Of a DNA stretch of 7,884 nt, positions 1 to 7,062 are shown one piece after another. How positions within the stretch are numbered: the first letter of the stretch is position 1; each line of letters begins with the position of its first letter. The position numbers and the translations under genes were made by a program. The notes under the pieces are model-generated. The model was not told the origin of the DNA. It did not search any database and saw only the letters and a list, made by a program, of their open reading frames with translations. The stretch lies in assembly GCA_007117255.1 (NCBI GenBank), contig SKGU01000183.1, forward strand, positions 1 to 7,884. The letters are read 5' to 3'. The stretch is from Natronohydrobacter sp. (lineage in GTDB: Bacteria; Pseudomonadota; Alphaproteobacteria; Rhodobacterales; Rhodobacteraceae).

Positions 1-174
1 CCCGCGCCTGCGCCCGCGCCAGAACCCGCGCCAGAGCCGGAGCCCACGCCCCTTGAACCCACACCCGCACCGCCAGAGCCAGAACCCGAAATCCGCGCGC
101 CAGCGCCAGTCGCCCCAGAACCTGCCCCGGAACCTGCGCCTACTCCAGAGCCTCAGCCCGCACCTGCCGAGCAA
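1..174 (+). repeat. Pro/Ala/Glu low-complexity repeat in TolA linker, block 1
   Basis: Short degenerate units coding for PAPEP-like dipeptide and tetrapeptide repeats, built from variants of cccgcgcc and gagccg. This encodes an extended, stiff periplasmic linker. Such tracts vary in length between strains by slippage. The repeat may begin before the window. Confidence 0.75.
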
Positions 175-1041
175 TCCAGCGGGGTTGTTTTCTCGCCTCT
201 GCCTGCGCCAGGGGCCAGTATCCGTCCGCAACCACGTCCTGTTGACCGCGTGGCACCCACCCCGACCGAGGCTCCGCCCGATACTGCAGAGGTTGATATC
301 GCCGCACAGCCGGCCGCACAGCCCGATCCGGCTGCCGAAACAGTTTTGCCCGAACAGGAACAGGCGGAAACGGCCCCACCTGAAGCCACAACGGAAATCG
401 TGACCGAAGCGACGGAAACCGACGATAGCGCGACCGAGCGCGCGGCGATGGCCCCGAATATCAGCCAGCGTCCGCGCACGCGCCCTGACCGGCCTGCGCC
501 CGCGCCAAGCCCTGAGCCGGAAGCAGAAGCTGAAACCCAGACTGCGGCGGCGCCCACGCCTCCAGCACCCACTCCTCCGGCACCCACGCCGCAACCGACA
601 CCTGAACCCGCACCAGAACCCACAGCGCCGCCCAGCGACGCAATTGCCGAAGCCTTGGCGGCGGCTTTGTCGGAACAGTTGTCAGGCGGCGGGAATGATG
701 CGCCCATTTCAAGCGCTGGTGGGTTGACGGCATCAGAAGCCGACTCGCTTCGGCTGGCGATCCAGCAATGCTGGAATATTGGTGTCCTCTCTACCGATGC
801 GCAGCAAGTCACTGTGACAGTTGCGTTTTCGATGACACCTTCCGCGCGCCACGAACAAGGCTCTTTCAGAATCGTCTCCGCAAGCGGCGGCAGTGAAACT
901 GCTGTGCAGCAAGCCTTTGACGCAGCACGCCGGGCTGTCATACGCTGCGAGGGCGATGGCTATGGCCTGCCACCAGAAAAATACGACGCTTGGCGCGATG
1001 TCGAAATCACATTCAACCCCGAAGGGATGAGGCTCAGATGA
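1..1041 (+). CDS. tolA: TolA, C-terminal part (5' truncated by window edge)
   Basis: Frame 1 is open from the first base to TGA at 1039-1041, giving 346 residues of a longer protein; the N-terminal membrane anchor lies upstream. TolA is the inner-membrane/periplasmic arm of the Tol-Pal system, transmitting the TolQR proton-motive signal to TolB and Pal. Visible parts are a Pro/Ala/Glu linker (residues 1-60), an acidic Ala/Thr/Glu stretch (about 84-155), a second Pro-rich block (about 164-213), and a folded C-terminal domain (about 243-346). In that last domain a QQCWN motif and a later IRCEG motif (Cys257 and Cys316) probably form the disulfide known in TolA domain III. Enterobacterial TolA has a long Ala/Lys helix where this one has Pro-Glu repeats, so it resembles a TonB linker and may be labelled TonB-like by similarity searches. 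Identity rests mainly on the C-terminal domain and on tolB following with an ATGA overlap. Confidence 0.9.
   Translation, partial: PAPAPAPEPAPEPEPTPLEPTPAPPEPEPEIRAPAPVAPEPAPEPAPTPEPQPAPAEQSSGVVFSPLPAPGASIRPQPRPVDRVAPTPTEAPPDTAEVDIAAQPAAQPDPAAETVLPEQEQAETAPPEATTEIVTEATETDDSATERAAMAPNISQRPRTRPDRPAPAPSPEPEAEAETQTAAAPTPPAPTPPAPTPQPTPEPAPEPTAPPSDAIAEALAAALSEQLSGGGNDAPISSAGGLTASEADSLRLAIQQCWNIGVLSTDAQQVTVTVAFSMTPSARHEQGSFRIVSASGGSETAVQQAFDAARRAVIRCEGDGYGLPPEKYDAWRDVEITFNPEGMRLR
490..639 (+). repeat. Pro-rich low-complexity repeat in TolA linker, block 2
   Basis: The translation contains three near-tandem copies of an APTPP/APTPQ unit followed by PTPEPAPEP. At DNA level the unit is close to a 15-mer of the cacccactcctccgg type. 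It lies just before the Ala-rich helix leading into the C-terminal TolA domain and probably acts as a periplasm-spanning spacer. Confidence 0.7.
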
Positions 1042-2363
1042 TCCGGCTTTTTCAACTCTTGCCCGCGCTTGTGCTGATTTGGGTGACAGGCTTTCTCGCC
1101 ACCCTGCCCGCACAGGCGCAACCTCTGCGGTTGCAGATCACCGAAGGCGTGATCGAACCCATGCCCTTTGCCGTGCCTGCTTTCGTGCCCGAAAACAGCG
1201 CTGGCGGACAATATGCCGATAGGCTGGCGCGGGTCGTCGCAGCCAATCTCAGCAATACAGGACTGTTTCGCGAAGTGCCGCCACAAGCGCATATCGCGCG
1301 CATCAGCAGTTTTGATGCCAGTGTCAGCTACAGCGACTGGCGCGCGATCAATGTTCAGGCGTTGATCACAGGCGCCGTATCGGTTTCCGGGAACCGCATG
1401 ACGGTGAAATTCCGCCTGTTTGACGTGCTGACGGGCCAGCAGGTCGGCGACGGCCTGCAATTTGCCGGCACCACCGACAGTTGGCGGCGCATGGCGCACA
1501 AGGTCTCGGATGCCGTTTACAGCAGAATCACAGGCGAAGGCGGCTATTTCGACAGCCGTGTGACTTTCATCAGCGAATCCGGACCGCGCACCAATCGCAC
1601 GCGCCGTCTGGCGATCATGGATCAGGATGGCGAGAATGTACAATTCCTGACAGATGGTCGCGCCATGGTGATCGGGCCACGCATGTCCAATTCGGGTGAG
1701 CGTATTCTCTACACCACCTATGAGACCGGCACACCGCGCATCGCCTTGATGAATACTCAGACCGGACAGCGCCAGCTTGTGGGCGACATTCCAGGTGCAC
1801 AGGTGTTTTCACCGCGCTTCACACCCGATGGCGGAGGGCTTGTGTTTTCAGCCGCGCGCGGGGGCAACACCGACCTTTACCGCCTCACACTGGCTACAGG
1901 TCAGATGCAGCAATTGACCTCTTCACCCTCGATTGCCACCGGGCCGACCTTTTCACCTGATGGGCGCTTCATCGCCTTTGAATCCGACCGATCCGGCACC
2001 AGTCAGATCTATATCATGCCCGCATCGGGCGGCGAGGCGAGGCGCATCAGCTTCGGTCAAGGCCGTTACTCCACGCCGGTCTGGTCCCCGCGCGGTGATC
2101 TGATCGCCTTCACCAAACAGAATGCCGGGCGCTTTCATATCGGTGTCATGCGCACAGATGGATCGGAAGAACGCCTGCTCACGGCGTCGTTTCTTGACGA
2201 AAGCCCCACCTGGGCCCCAAATGGCCGCGTCGTGATGTTCACACGCGAGGCGCAAGGGGGCGATCCGTCGCTTTATTCTGTCGATATAACCGGGCGCAAT
2301 CTGCGCCGCGTTCCCACCCCTGGCCCGGCATCTGACCCGTCCTGGGGCCCGCTGTTGCAATAA
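1038..2363 (+). CDS. tolB: TolB, periplasmic beta-propeller of the Tol-Pal system
   Basis: 441 residues, close to the usual TolB length of about 430. TolB is a soluble periplasmic protein that binds either Pal or TolA and so helps place Pal at the division site. Residues 1-27 are a signal peptide (positive start, hydrophobic core, cleavage after AQA). The mature N-terminus (QPLRLQITEG onward) would be the TolA-binding strand. An alpha/beta domain follows (about 30-165), then a six-bladed propeller (about 170-441) with recurring PD40-type motifs: FTPDGGGLVFSA near 261, FSPDGRFIAFESDRSG near 305, WSPRGDLIAFT near 349 and WAPNGRVVMFT near 392. The ATG at 1038 was chosen over an in-frame upstream ATG at 990. 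It gives a proper signal peptide, overlaps the tolA stop as ATGA, and has GAGG five bases ahead (1029-1032). Translation is probably coupled to tolA. Confidence 0.97.
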   Translation: MIRLFQLLPALVLIWVTGFLATLPAQAQPLRLQITEGVIEPMPFAVPAFVPENSAGGQYADRLARVVAANLSNTGLFREVPPQAHIARISSFDASVSYSDWRAINVQALITGAVSVSGNRMTVKFRLFDVLTGQQVGDGLQFAGTTDSWRRMAHKVSDAVYSRITGEGGYFDSRVTFISESGPRTNRTRRLAIMDQDGENVQFLTDGRAMVIGPRMSNSGERILYTTYETGTPRIALMNTQTGQRQLVGDIPGAQVFSPRFTPDGGGLVFSAARGGNTDLYRLTLATGQMQQLTSSPSIATGPTFSPDGRFIAFESDRSGTSQIYIMPASGGEARRISFGQGRYSTPVWSPRGDLIAFTKQNAGRFHIGVMRTDGSEERLLTASFLDESPTWAPNGRVVMFTREAQGGDPSLYSVDITGRNLRRVPTPGPASDPSWGPLLQ

Positions 2364-2399
2364 TTCACCAAGAAAACAACCTCCTGAGGGATACACTCC

Positions 2400-2936
2400 A
2401 TGACTCTGACGTCTAAAACACTTCTGATCCTGGCCGGGCTGGCGCTCGCGGCCTGTAACAATCCGCGCGCGGGCGGCACTTTTGGCGGCGGTGGCGCCGA
2501 TGGATTTGGTAATAATGGATTCGTCGATGCTGGCATCACGACCGGCAACCTGGGCGACCCCAATGACCCGCGATCAGTCGCGCATTTCCAGCAGCGGATC
2601 GGGGACCGTGTTTTCTTTACGGTCGATAGCTCCAGCCTGACCGACGAGGGCCGCGCGACACTCAGCGCACAAGCGCGCTGGCTGAACGAGAACACGCAGT
2701 ATTCCATCGTCATGGAAGGCCATGCCGATGAGCGCGGCACCCGCGACTATAACATCGCACTTGGCGAGCGCCGGGCCAATGCCGCCATGCAATATCTGGT
2801 CAGCCAGGGCGTCAGCGCAAACCGTATGCGCGTGGTCAGCTATGGCAAGGATCGCCCGGTTGAAGCCTGCGCGGCACAGCGGTGCTGGGATATCAACCGG
2901 CGTGCAGTAACGGCAATCGCTGGTGTGACGGGGTAA
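2400..2936 (+). CDS. pal: Pal, peptidoglycan-associated outer-membrane lipoprotein
   Basis: 178 residues. Pal is anchored in the outer membrane by lipidation and binds the meso-diaminopimelate of peptidoglycan, tethering the two layers. The lipobox LALAAC puts the lipidated Cys at position 19, followed by Asn-Asn rather than an inner-membrane retention Asp. Residues 22-65 form a Gly/Asn-rich flexible spacer. Residues about 68-175 are an OmpA-like domain with VFFTVDSSSL (71-80), GHADERGTRDYN (107-118) and NRRAV (166-170); the conserved Asp and Arg in the last two motifs contact the peptide stem. A GAGGG Shine-Dalgarno (2386-2390) sits nine bases before the ATG. Cys157 and Cys162 are close together just before NRRAV and could form a disulfide. 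No promoter is evident in the 36-nt gap after tolB. Confidence 0.97.
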   Translation: MTLTSKTLLILAGLALAACNNPRAGGTFGGGGADGFGNNGFVDAGITTGNLGDPNDPRSVAHFQQRIGDRVFFTVDSSSLTDEGRATLSAQARWLNENTQYSIVMEGHADERGTRDYNIALGERRANAAMQYLVSQGVSANRMRVVSYGKDRPVEACAAQRCWDINRRAVTAIAGVTG

Positions 2937-2941
2937 ATCGG

Positions 2942-3748
2942 ATGCACGCGCTACGCTCTGCCACATTTGCCTGTCTGTTCTGGTCCATGTCGGTCTCTGT
3001 GTCCTTTGGTGATACAGTTGCCGAACTGCGCTCGGAACTGAATGCCCTGAGCACATCCGTGGCAGAGCTGGCGCGTGAGTTATCCTCTGGAGCTGCAGCC
3101 AACCAACCCGGTTTCGACGGCGCATTGGTCGATCGGGTGGAACAGATCCGCGTTGAGCTGGCGCGTCTGACCGGCCGTACCGAAGAGTTGGAATTCCGTA
3201 TCCGGCGCGTGATCGACGAGGCGTCGAACCGTCTGGGCGATCTGGAGTTCCGCCTGACAGAGCTGGAAGGCGGCGACCCCAGCACCCTGACCCAGCGTCC
3301 GCTGGGCGCGGATGCGTCGCCAACTCCGCCTTCACCGCAATCTGACAGTGCAACACCAGAGCTTGCGGCTGGCGAAACTGCGGCTTTCGAGCAGGCGCGT
3401 GCGCTCGCAGAAGCCGGAGATGCAGATGCAGCGGCGTTGGCGCTGGCAGAGTTTCTGAACCTGTATCCAGGCAGTCCAATGGGGACTGATGCAAGCCTTC
3501 TTCTGGGTGAAATGCACCGCGCACGCGGGGCGGAACCTGATGCGGCGCGCGCCTATCTGACGCTTTATCTGTCGGACCCGGACGGTGCCTCTGCCCCCCG
3601 CGCGCTGATGGCCTTGGGTGACAGTCTGGGCCGGTTGGGGCAGCTGGAAGAAGCCTGTGTGATGTTTGACGAATTGCGCCTGCGCTTTGCGGGCAGCGCC
3701 GAGGCCGCACAAGCTGAAGAAGTGCGAAATTCGCTCTCCTGCCCCTGA
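2942..3748 (+). CDS. cpoB: CpoB/YbgF, Tol-Pal periplasmic coordinator with coiled coil and TPRs
   Basis: 268 residues, typical for this family (older name YbgF). In E. coli CpoB binds TolA and coordinates Tol-mediated outer-membrane constriction with septal peptidoglycan synthesis. The hydrophobic segment at residues 5-23 reads as a signal peptide cleaved near SFG/D. Residues about 25-50 and 62-109 have a Leu/Val heptad-like pattern with many charged residues, fitting the N-terminal trimeric coiled coil. A Pro/Ser linker follows (about 111-140). About 145-265 hold three TPR-like helix pairs, with QARALAEAGDADAAALALAEF, MGTDASLLLGEMHRARG and APRALMALGDSLGRLGQLEEA as their anchors (about 150, 180 and 218). 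The ATG at 2942, five bases after the pal stop, was preferred. An in-frame ATG at 2882 would overlap pal and bury the signal peptide behind 20 polar residues. The Shine-Dalgarno is weak (GGGG at 2930-2933), suggesting coupling to pal. Confidence 0.92.
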   Translation: MHALRSATFACLFWSMSVSVSFGDTVAELRSELNALSTSVAELARELSSGAAANQPGFDGALVDRVEQIRVELARLTGRTEELEFRIRRVIDEASNRLGDLEFRLTELEGGDPSTLTQRPLGADASPTPPSPQSDSATPELAAGETAAFEQARALAEAGDADAAALALAEFLNLYPGSPMGTDASLLLGEMHRARGAEPDAARAYLTLYLSDPDGASAPRALMALGDSLGRLGQLEEACVMFDELRLRFAGSAEAAQAEEVRNSLSCP

Positions 3749-3750
3749 GC

Positions 3751-4992
3751 ATGGCCGCGGATCGCCTCGTCCAGCGTTTTGGCCTCGCGATGGCGGCGCT
3801 CACCCCGCCAGACAAGATCGGTGTCGCCGTGTCTGGCGGAAGTGATTCAATGGCCTTGCTGTATCTTGCACAGCACTGGGGTGGAGCACGCCTGCATGTG
3901 GTCAGCATCGATCACGGGCTGCGTCCCGAAGCGGCGAACGAAACGGCAATGGTCGCACAGACCGCCCAACAGCTTGGTCTGCCCCATACCACTCTGAACT
4001 GGCAGAATTGGGACGGGCGCGGCAATCTTCAAGATCATGCACGACAGGCGCGGCAATCCTTACTGCGCGACTGGGCGCAACAGGTCGGTGTAACGTCGAT
4101 CATGCTGGGCCATACCCGTGATGATCAGGCCGAAACTGTGTTGATGCGTCTCGCGCGTGGTTCTGGTGTCGATGGCCTGGCGGGCATGCAGGCCGCGCGC
4201 GAAGATCAGGGGCTGCACTGGCTGCGCCCGCTTTTGGGGTTCGAGCGCGCAGAACTGCGCGATTGGCTGCGCGCGCAGAACGTGAACTGGGCCGACGACC
4301 CCAGCAACGACAATCTGACTTATGACCGGGTCAAGGCGCGGCAGATGCTGGCCCAGCTTGCCCCGATGGGCGTCAGTGCCGCGCGACTGGCAGAGACCGC
4401 GCAGCGTATGGATGAGGCGCGCGAGGTGCTGAACATGGCCGCGCACGATGCCGCAAAGCACATCTGCCGTATACAATTTGGCGACATCATTTTTGACGCG
4501 CCGGCACTCGACGACCTGCCGGCAGAAACACGCAATCGGCTGGTTGCTGATGCGCTTTGTGCGGTCAGCTCCAATCCCTATCGCCCAAGACTGGCGGCGC
4601 TGCGTGCTGCGCTGAAAGCGCGCCGCGCGACACTTCATGGGGCATTGCTGACGCGCAGCGCAAGAACGCTGCGGATCACACGCGAGTTTCAGGCCGTGCG
4701 CCTGCATGCGACCGAAGCCCATGCGCTCTGGGACAGACGCTGGCATGTCTCTGCGCCCCAAGGCGTGTCAGTCCCGCAAGGTGCACAGATCAGGGCGCTT
4801 GGGACGAGCGGGCTTGCGCAATGTGCAGATCGCAGCGCTTGGCGCTTGCCTCATGCCTCGCTGCTGGCCAGCCCTGCGGTGTGGCTCGATGACGTATTGA
4901 TCGCGGCCCCGCTGGCCGGAATAGCGCCGGGTTGGCAGGCAAGCCTTCTTCCCATGCGCGGCGTTTTGGCGGTTGCGCCCAATTCGCATTGA
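3751..4992 (+). CDS. tilS: TilS, tRNA(Ile)-lysidine synthetase
   Basis: 413 residues; bacterial TilS is commonly about 400-430. It uses ATP to attach lysine to C34 of the CAU-anticodon tRNA-Ile, so the tRNA reads AUA and is charged with Ile. It is cytoplasmic and essential in most bacteria. The N-type ATP-pyrophosphatase PP-loop SGGSDS lies at residues 28-33. DHGLRPEAANE (54-64), LGHTRDDQAETVLMRLARG (119-137) and WADDPSNDNLTYDRVKAR (180-197) are further family motifs. The C-terminal half (about 200-413) is weakly conserved and corresponds to the tRNA-binding domains. The ATG is only two bases after the cpoB stop and lacks a recognisable Shine-Dalgarno, so re-initiation after cpoB is likely. 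Its place between cpoB and ftsH is, to my knowledge, a recurring alphaproteobacterial arrangement rather than a functional link to Tol. Confidence 0.95.
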   Translation: MAADRLVQRFGLAMAALTPPDKIGVAVSGGSDSMALLYLAQHWGGARLHVVSIDHGLRPEAANETAMVAQTAQQLGLPHTTLNWQNWDGRGNLQDHARQARQSLLRDWAQQVGVTSIMLGHTRDDQAETVLMRLARGSGVDGLAGMQAAREDQGLHWLRPLLGFERAELRDWLRAQNVNWADDPSNDNLTYDRVKARQMLAQLAPMGVSAARLAETAQRMDEAREVLNMAAHDAAKHICRIQFGDIIFDAPALDDLPAETRNRLVADALCAVSSNPYRPRLAALRAALKARRATLHGALLTRSARTLRITREFQAVRLHATEAHALWDRRWHVSAPQGVSVPQGAQIRALGTSGLAQCADRSAWRLPHASLLASPAVWLDDVLIAAPLAGIAPGWQASLLPMRGVLAVAPNSH

Positions 4993-5016
4993 ATGCGCGC
5001 CCATAATTGCTATGTA
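4989..5016 (+). promoter_or_regulatory. Possible weak promoter ahead of ftsH
   Basis: TTGAAT (4989-4994) and TATGTA (5011-5016) are 16 bases apart and resemble a poor sigma-70 promoter. A CATAAT hexamer (5002-5007) is an alternative -10, but has no good -35 at the proper distance. No clear CTTGAA/CCATAT heat-shock pair was found, although ftsH is heat-shock-regulated in many bacteria. The pair straddles the tilS stop. This is speculative; ftsH may simply be read through from tilS. Confidence 0.2.
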
Positions 5017-5060
5017 TACGAACAAGGTTTCGCGCGCGTCCGCGCACGAACAAGCAGTCA

Positions 5061-5067
5061 AGAGGAG
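5061..5067 (+). promoter_or_regulatory. Strong ribosome binding site that fixes the ftsH TTG start
   Basis: AGAGGAG is a near-perfect Shine-Dalgarno, seven bases before the TTG at 5075. No other in-frame start has such a site. The ATG at 5012 (in frame) has none, and the ATG at 5068 is out of frame and abuts the site directly. Confidence 0.8.
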
Positions 5068-5074
5068 ATGCCCC

Positions 5075-6994
5075 TTGGGTAATGCACGGAATTTCGCTTT
5101 CTGGATCGTGCTGTTTTTGCTGATGATCATGCTGTTCAATATGTTCAGCACCGGGCAATCCACGTCATCCGCGCGCAACGTCGCTTATTCCGAATTCATC
5201 AACCGGGTCGAGACAAACGATGTCAGCCGCGTCACAATCGATGGCGAACGGGTTGTTTTCGTGGCGCGCGACGGGCAGCAATATTCAACAGTGCGTCCCG
5301 ATGATACGGGCCTGACACAGCGCTTGCTCGATGCAGAAATCCCGATTGAAGCACGCCCACAGCAGCAATCGGGCTTCTTGTCCACGCTGATGCTGTGGCT
5401 GCCATTCCTGCTGCTGATCGGGGTCTGGATTTATTTCATGAACCGCATGCAGGGGGGCGGCAAAGGCGGCGCAATGGGTTTTGGCAAATCCAAGGCGAAG
5501 CTGCTGACCGAAAAGCATGGGCGCGTTACCTTTGACGATGTCGCAGGCATTGACGAGGCCAAGGACGAGCTCGAAGAAATCGTAGAATTCCTGCGTAATC
5601 CGCAGAAATTCTCGCGCCTTGGCGGCAAGATCCCCAAAGGCGCGCTGCTGGTCGGCCCTCCGGGCACGGGTAAGACGCTTTTGGCGCGTGCCATTGCAGG
5701 TGAAGCTGGTGTGCCTTTCTTCACCATTTCCGGCTCTGATTTCGTCGAAATGTTCGTGGGCGTTGGTGCAAGCCGAGTGCGCGACATGTTCGAGCAGGCC
5801 AAGAAGAACGCGCCCTGTATCGTCTTTATTGACGAGATTGACGCCGTTGGCCGGTCGCGTGGCGTAGGCTATGGCGGCGGCAATGACGAGCGTGAACAGA
5901 CGCTGAACCAGCTTCTGGTTGAAATGGACGGTTTCGAGGCCAATGAAGGCATTATCATCGTCGCGGCCACCAACCGCCCCGACGTGCTCGACCCCGCCCT
6001 ACTGCGGCCCGGCCGCTTTGACCGTCAGGTGCAGGTGCCCAACCCCGACATCAAGGGTCGTGAGCGCATTCTGGGCGTGCATGCCCGCAAGGTTCCGCTT
6101 GGCCCGAATGTGGATTTGCGCATCATCGCGCGCGGCACGCCTGGTTTCTCCGGGGCTGATCTTGCCAATCTGGTGAACGAAGCCGCCCTCATGGCCGCGC
6201 GGTCCAACCGACGATTTGTGGTGATGGATGATTTCGAGAACGCCAAGGACAAGGTGATGATGGGGGCCGAACGGCGCTCCATGGTCATGACCGAAGACGA
6301 GAAGAAGCTGACCGCCTATCATGAAGCCGGTCATGCTGTTGTCGGCCTGCATGTCCCCGAACATGACCCGATCCACAAGGCCACGATCATCCCGCGCGGG
6401 CGTGCGCTGGGTCTGGTCTTGTCCCTGCCGGAACGCGACCAACTGTCGGTCAGCTACCGCAAGTACAAGTCCAAGATCGCCATGGCGATGGGCGGGCGTG
6501 TGGCCGAAGAACTGGTCTTCGGGCCGGATGCGGTGACATCGGGCGCGGCCAGCGATATCCAGCAGGTGACAAAGATCGCCCGCGCCATGGTCACGCAATT
6601 CGGCTTTGACGAAGAGCTGGGCTATGTCGATTATGCCAATGAGCAGCAAAGCTATCTTGGCAATTATGGCGGCGGGTCCAACCATTCGGGCATCACGCAG
6701 AAGATGATTGATGACAAGGTGCGTGAACTGGTCAATGAAGGGTACGAGACCGCCAAGCGTATCCTGACCGAACACCGCGAACATCTGGAAAATCTTGGGC
6801 AGGGCTTGCTTGAATACGAGACCTTGACTGGCCCTGAAATCGGTCGCGTCATGCGCGGCGAGCCGATTGGTCGCGATGACGATGACGCCGATACCCCCAG
6901 CAGCGGCACACCGTCTGTGGCGGCGATCCCAAAAACCCGCGGGCGCAAGCGCGGCGACGAGGATGGCGGGCTGGAGCCTGAACCCTCGGCCTGA
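5075..6994 (+). CDS. ftsH: FtsH, membrane AAA+ zinc metalloprotease
   Basis: 639 residues from a TTG start, against 644 in E. coli. FtsH is a hexameric inner-membrane protease that unfolds and degrades membrane and short-lived cytosolic proteins; in other bacteria targets include LpxC, SecY and RpoH. Order: TM1 (about 8-24), periplasmic domain (25-101), TM2 (102-121), AAA+ module and protease domain. Walker A GPPGTGKT is at 194-201, the pore loop FVG at 227-229, Walker B VFIDEID at 250-256 and the second region of homology ATNRPDVLDPALLRPGRFDR at 298-317. HEAGH at 416-420 gives two zinc-binding His and the catalytic Glu; Asp494 in SDIQQ is the likely third ligand. The tail (600-639) is acidic, then basic, then acidic, and probably disordered. 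The TTG was chosen for its Shine-Dalgarno and because (M)GNARNFAFW puts TM1 at the usual place. Starting at the in-frame ATG 4973 or 5012 would add 34 or 21 unconserved-looking residues and, for 4973, overlap tilS. Confidence 0.96.
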   Translation: MGNARNFAFWIVLFLLMIMLFNMFSTGQSTSSARNVAYSEFINRVETNDVSRVTIDGERVVFVARDGQQYSTVRPDDTGLTQRLLDAEIPIEARPQQQSGFLSTLMLWLPFLLLIGVWIYFMNRMQGGGKGGAMGFGKSKAKLLTEKHGRVTFDDVAGIDEAKDELEEIVEFLRNPQKFSRLGGKIPKGALLVGPPGTGKTLLARAIAGEAGVPFFTISGSDFVEMFVGVGASRVRDMFEQAKKNAPCIVFIDEIDAVGRSRGVGYGGGNDEREQTLNQLLVEMDGFEANEGIIIVAATNRPDVLDPALLRPGRFDRQVQVPNPDIKGRERILGVHARKVPLGPNVDLRIIARGTPGFSGADLANLVNEAALMAARSNRRFVVMDDFENAKDKVMMGAERRSMVMTEDEKKLTAYHEAGHAVVGLHVPEHDPIHKATIIPRGRALGLVLSLPERDQLSVSYRKYKSKIAMAMGGRVAEELVFGPDAVTSGAASDIQQVTKIARAMVTQFGFDEELGYVDYANEQQSYLGNYGGGSNHSGITQKMIDDKVRELVNEGYETAKRILTEHREHLENLGQGLLEYETLTGPEIGRVMRGEPIGRDDDDADTPSSGTPSVAAIPKTRGRKRGDEDGGLEPEPSA

Positions 6995-7017
6995 TCGCGG
7001 CACGACATGACTTAGTA

Positions 7018-7048
7018 AAAACGCCCCGGAGCCACTCCGGGGCGTTTT
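7018..7048. terminator. Bidirectional intrinsic terminator between ftsH and the convergent gene
   Basis: The left arm AAAACGCCCCGGAG (7018-7031) and right arm CTCCGGGGCGTTTT (7035-7048) pair perfectly over 14 bp around a CCA loop. The GC core is 10 bp, with a T run on each strand: TTTT on the + strand and TTTTT on the - strand (complement of 7017-7021). It lies 23 bases after the ftsH stop and 14 bases beyond the stop of the - strand gene, so it can end both transcripts. Confidence 0.95.
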
Positions 7049-7062
7049 CTATTGCGCACAGA

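Noticed and set aside
1..174. Possible CRISPR or tandem-repeat array from the recurring cccgcgcc/gagccg units
   Set aside because: There are no fixed-length repeats with unique spacers. The units are in frame and code for the TolA linker.
53..403. A 116-codon + strand frame rich in Pro, Arg and Ser
   Set aside because: It is an out-of-frame reading of the TolA proline repeats.
153..941. A 262-codon open frame on the - strand opposite tolA, rich in Ala, Gly, Ser and Val
   Set aside because: It mirrors the Pro/Ala/Glu repeats of TolA in a GC-rich region, has no family motif and no ribosome binding site that I can see. It is a shadow frame.
2574..3908. A 444-codon open frame on the - strand across pal, cpoB and the start of tilS
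   Set aside because: The product is Arg/Pro/Ala-rich with no recognisable fold, and three well-supported genes occupy the other strand.
5999..7003. A 334-codon open frame on the - strand opposite the 3' half of ftsH
   Set aside because: Its His/Asp/Gly-rich translation is the antisense of conserved FtsH codons. No ribosome binding site or domain was seen.
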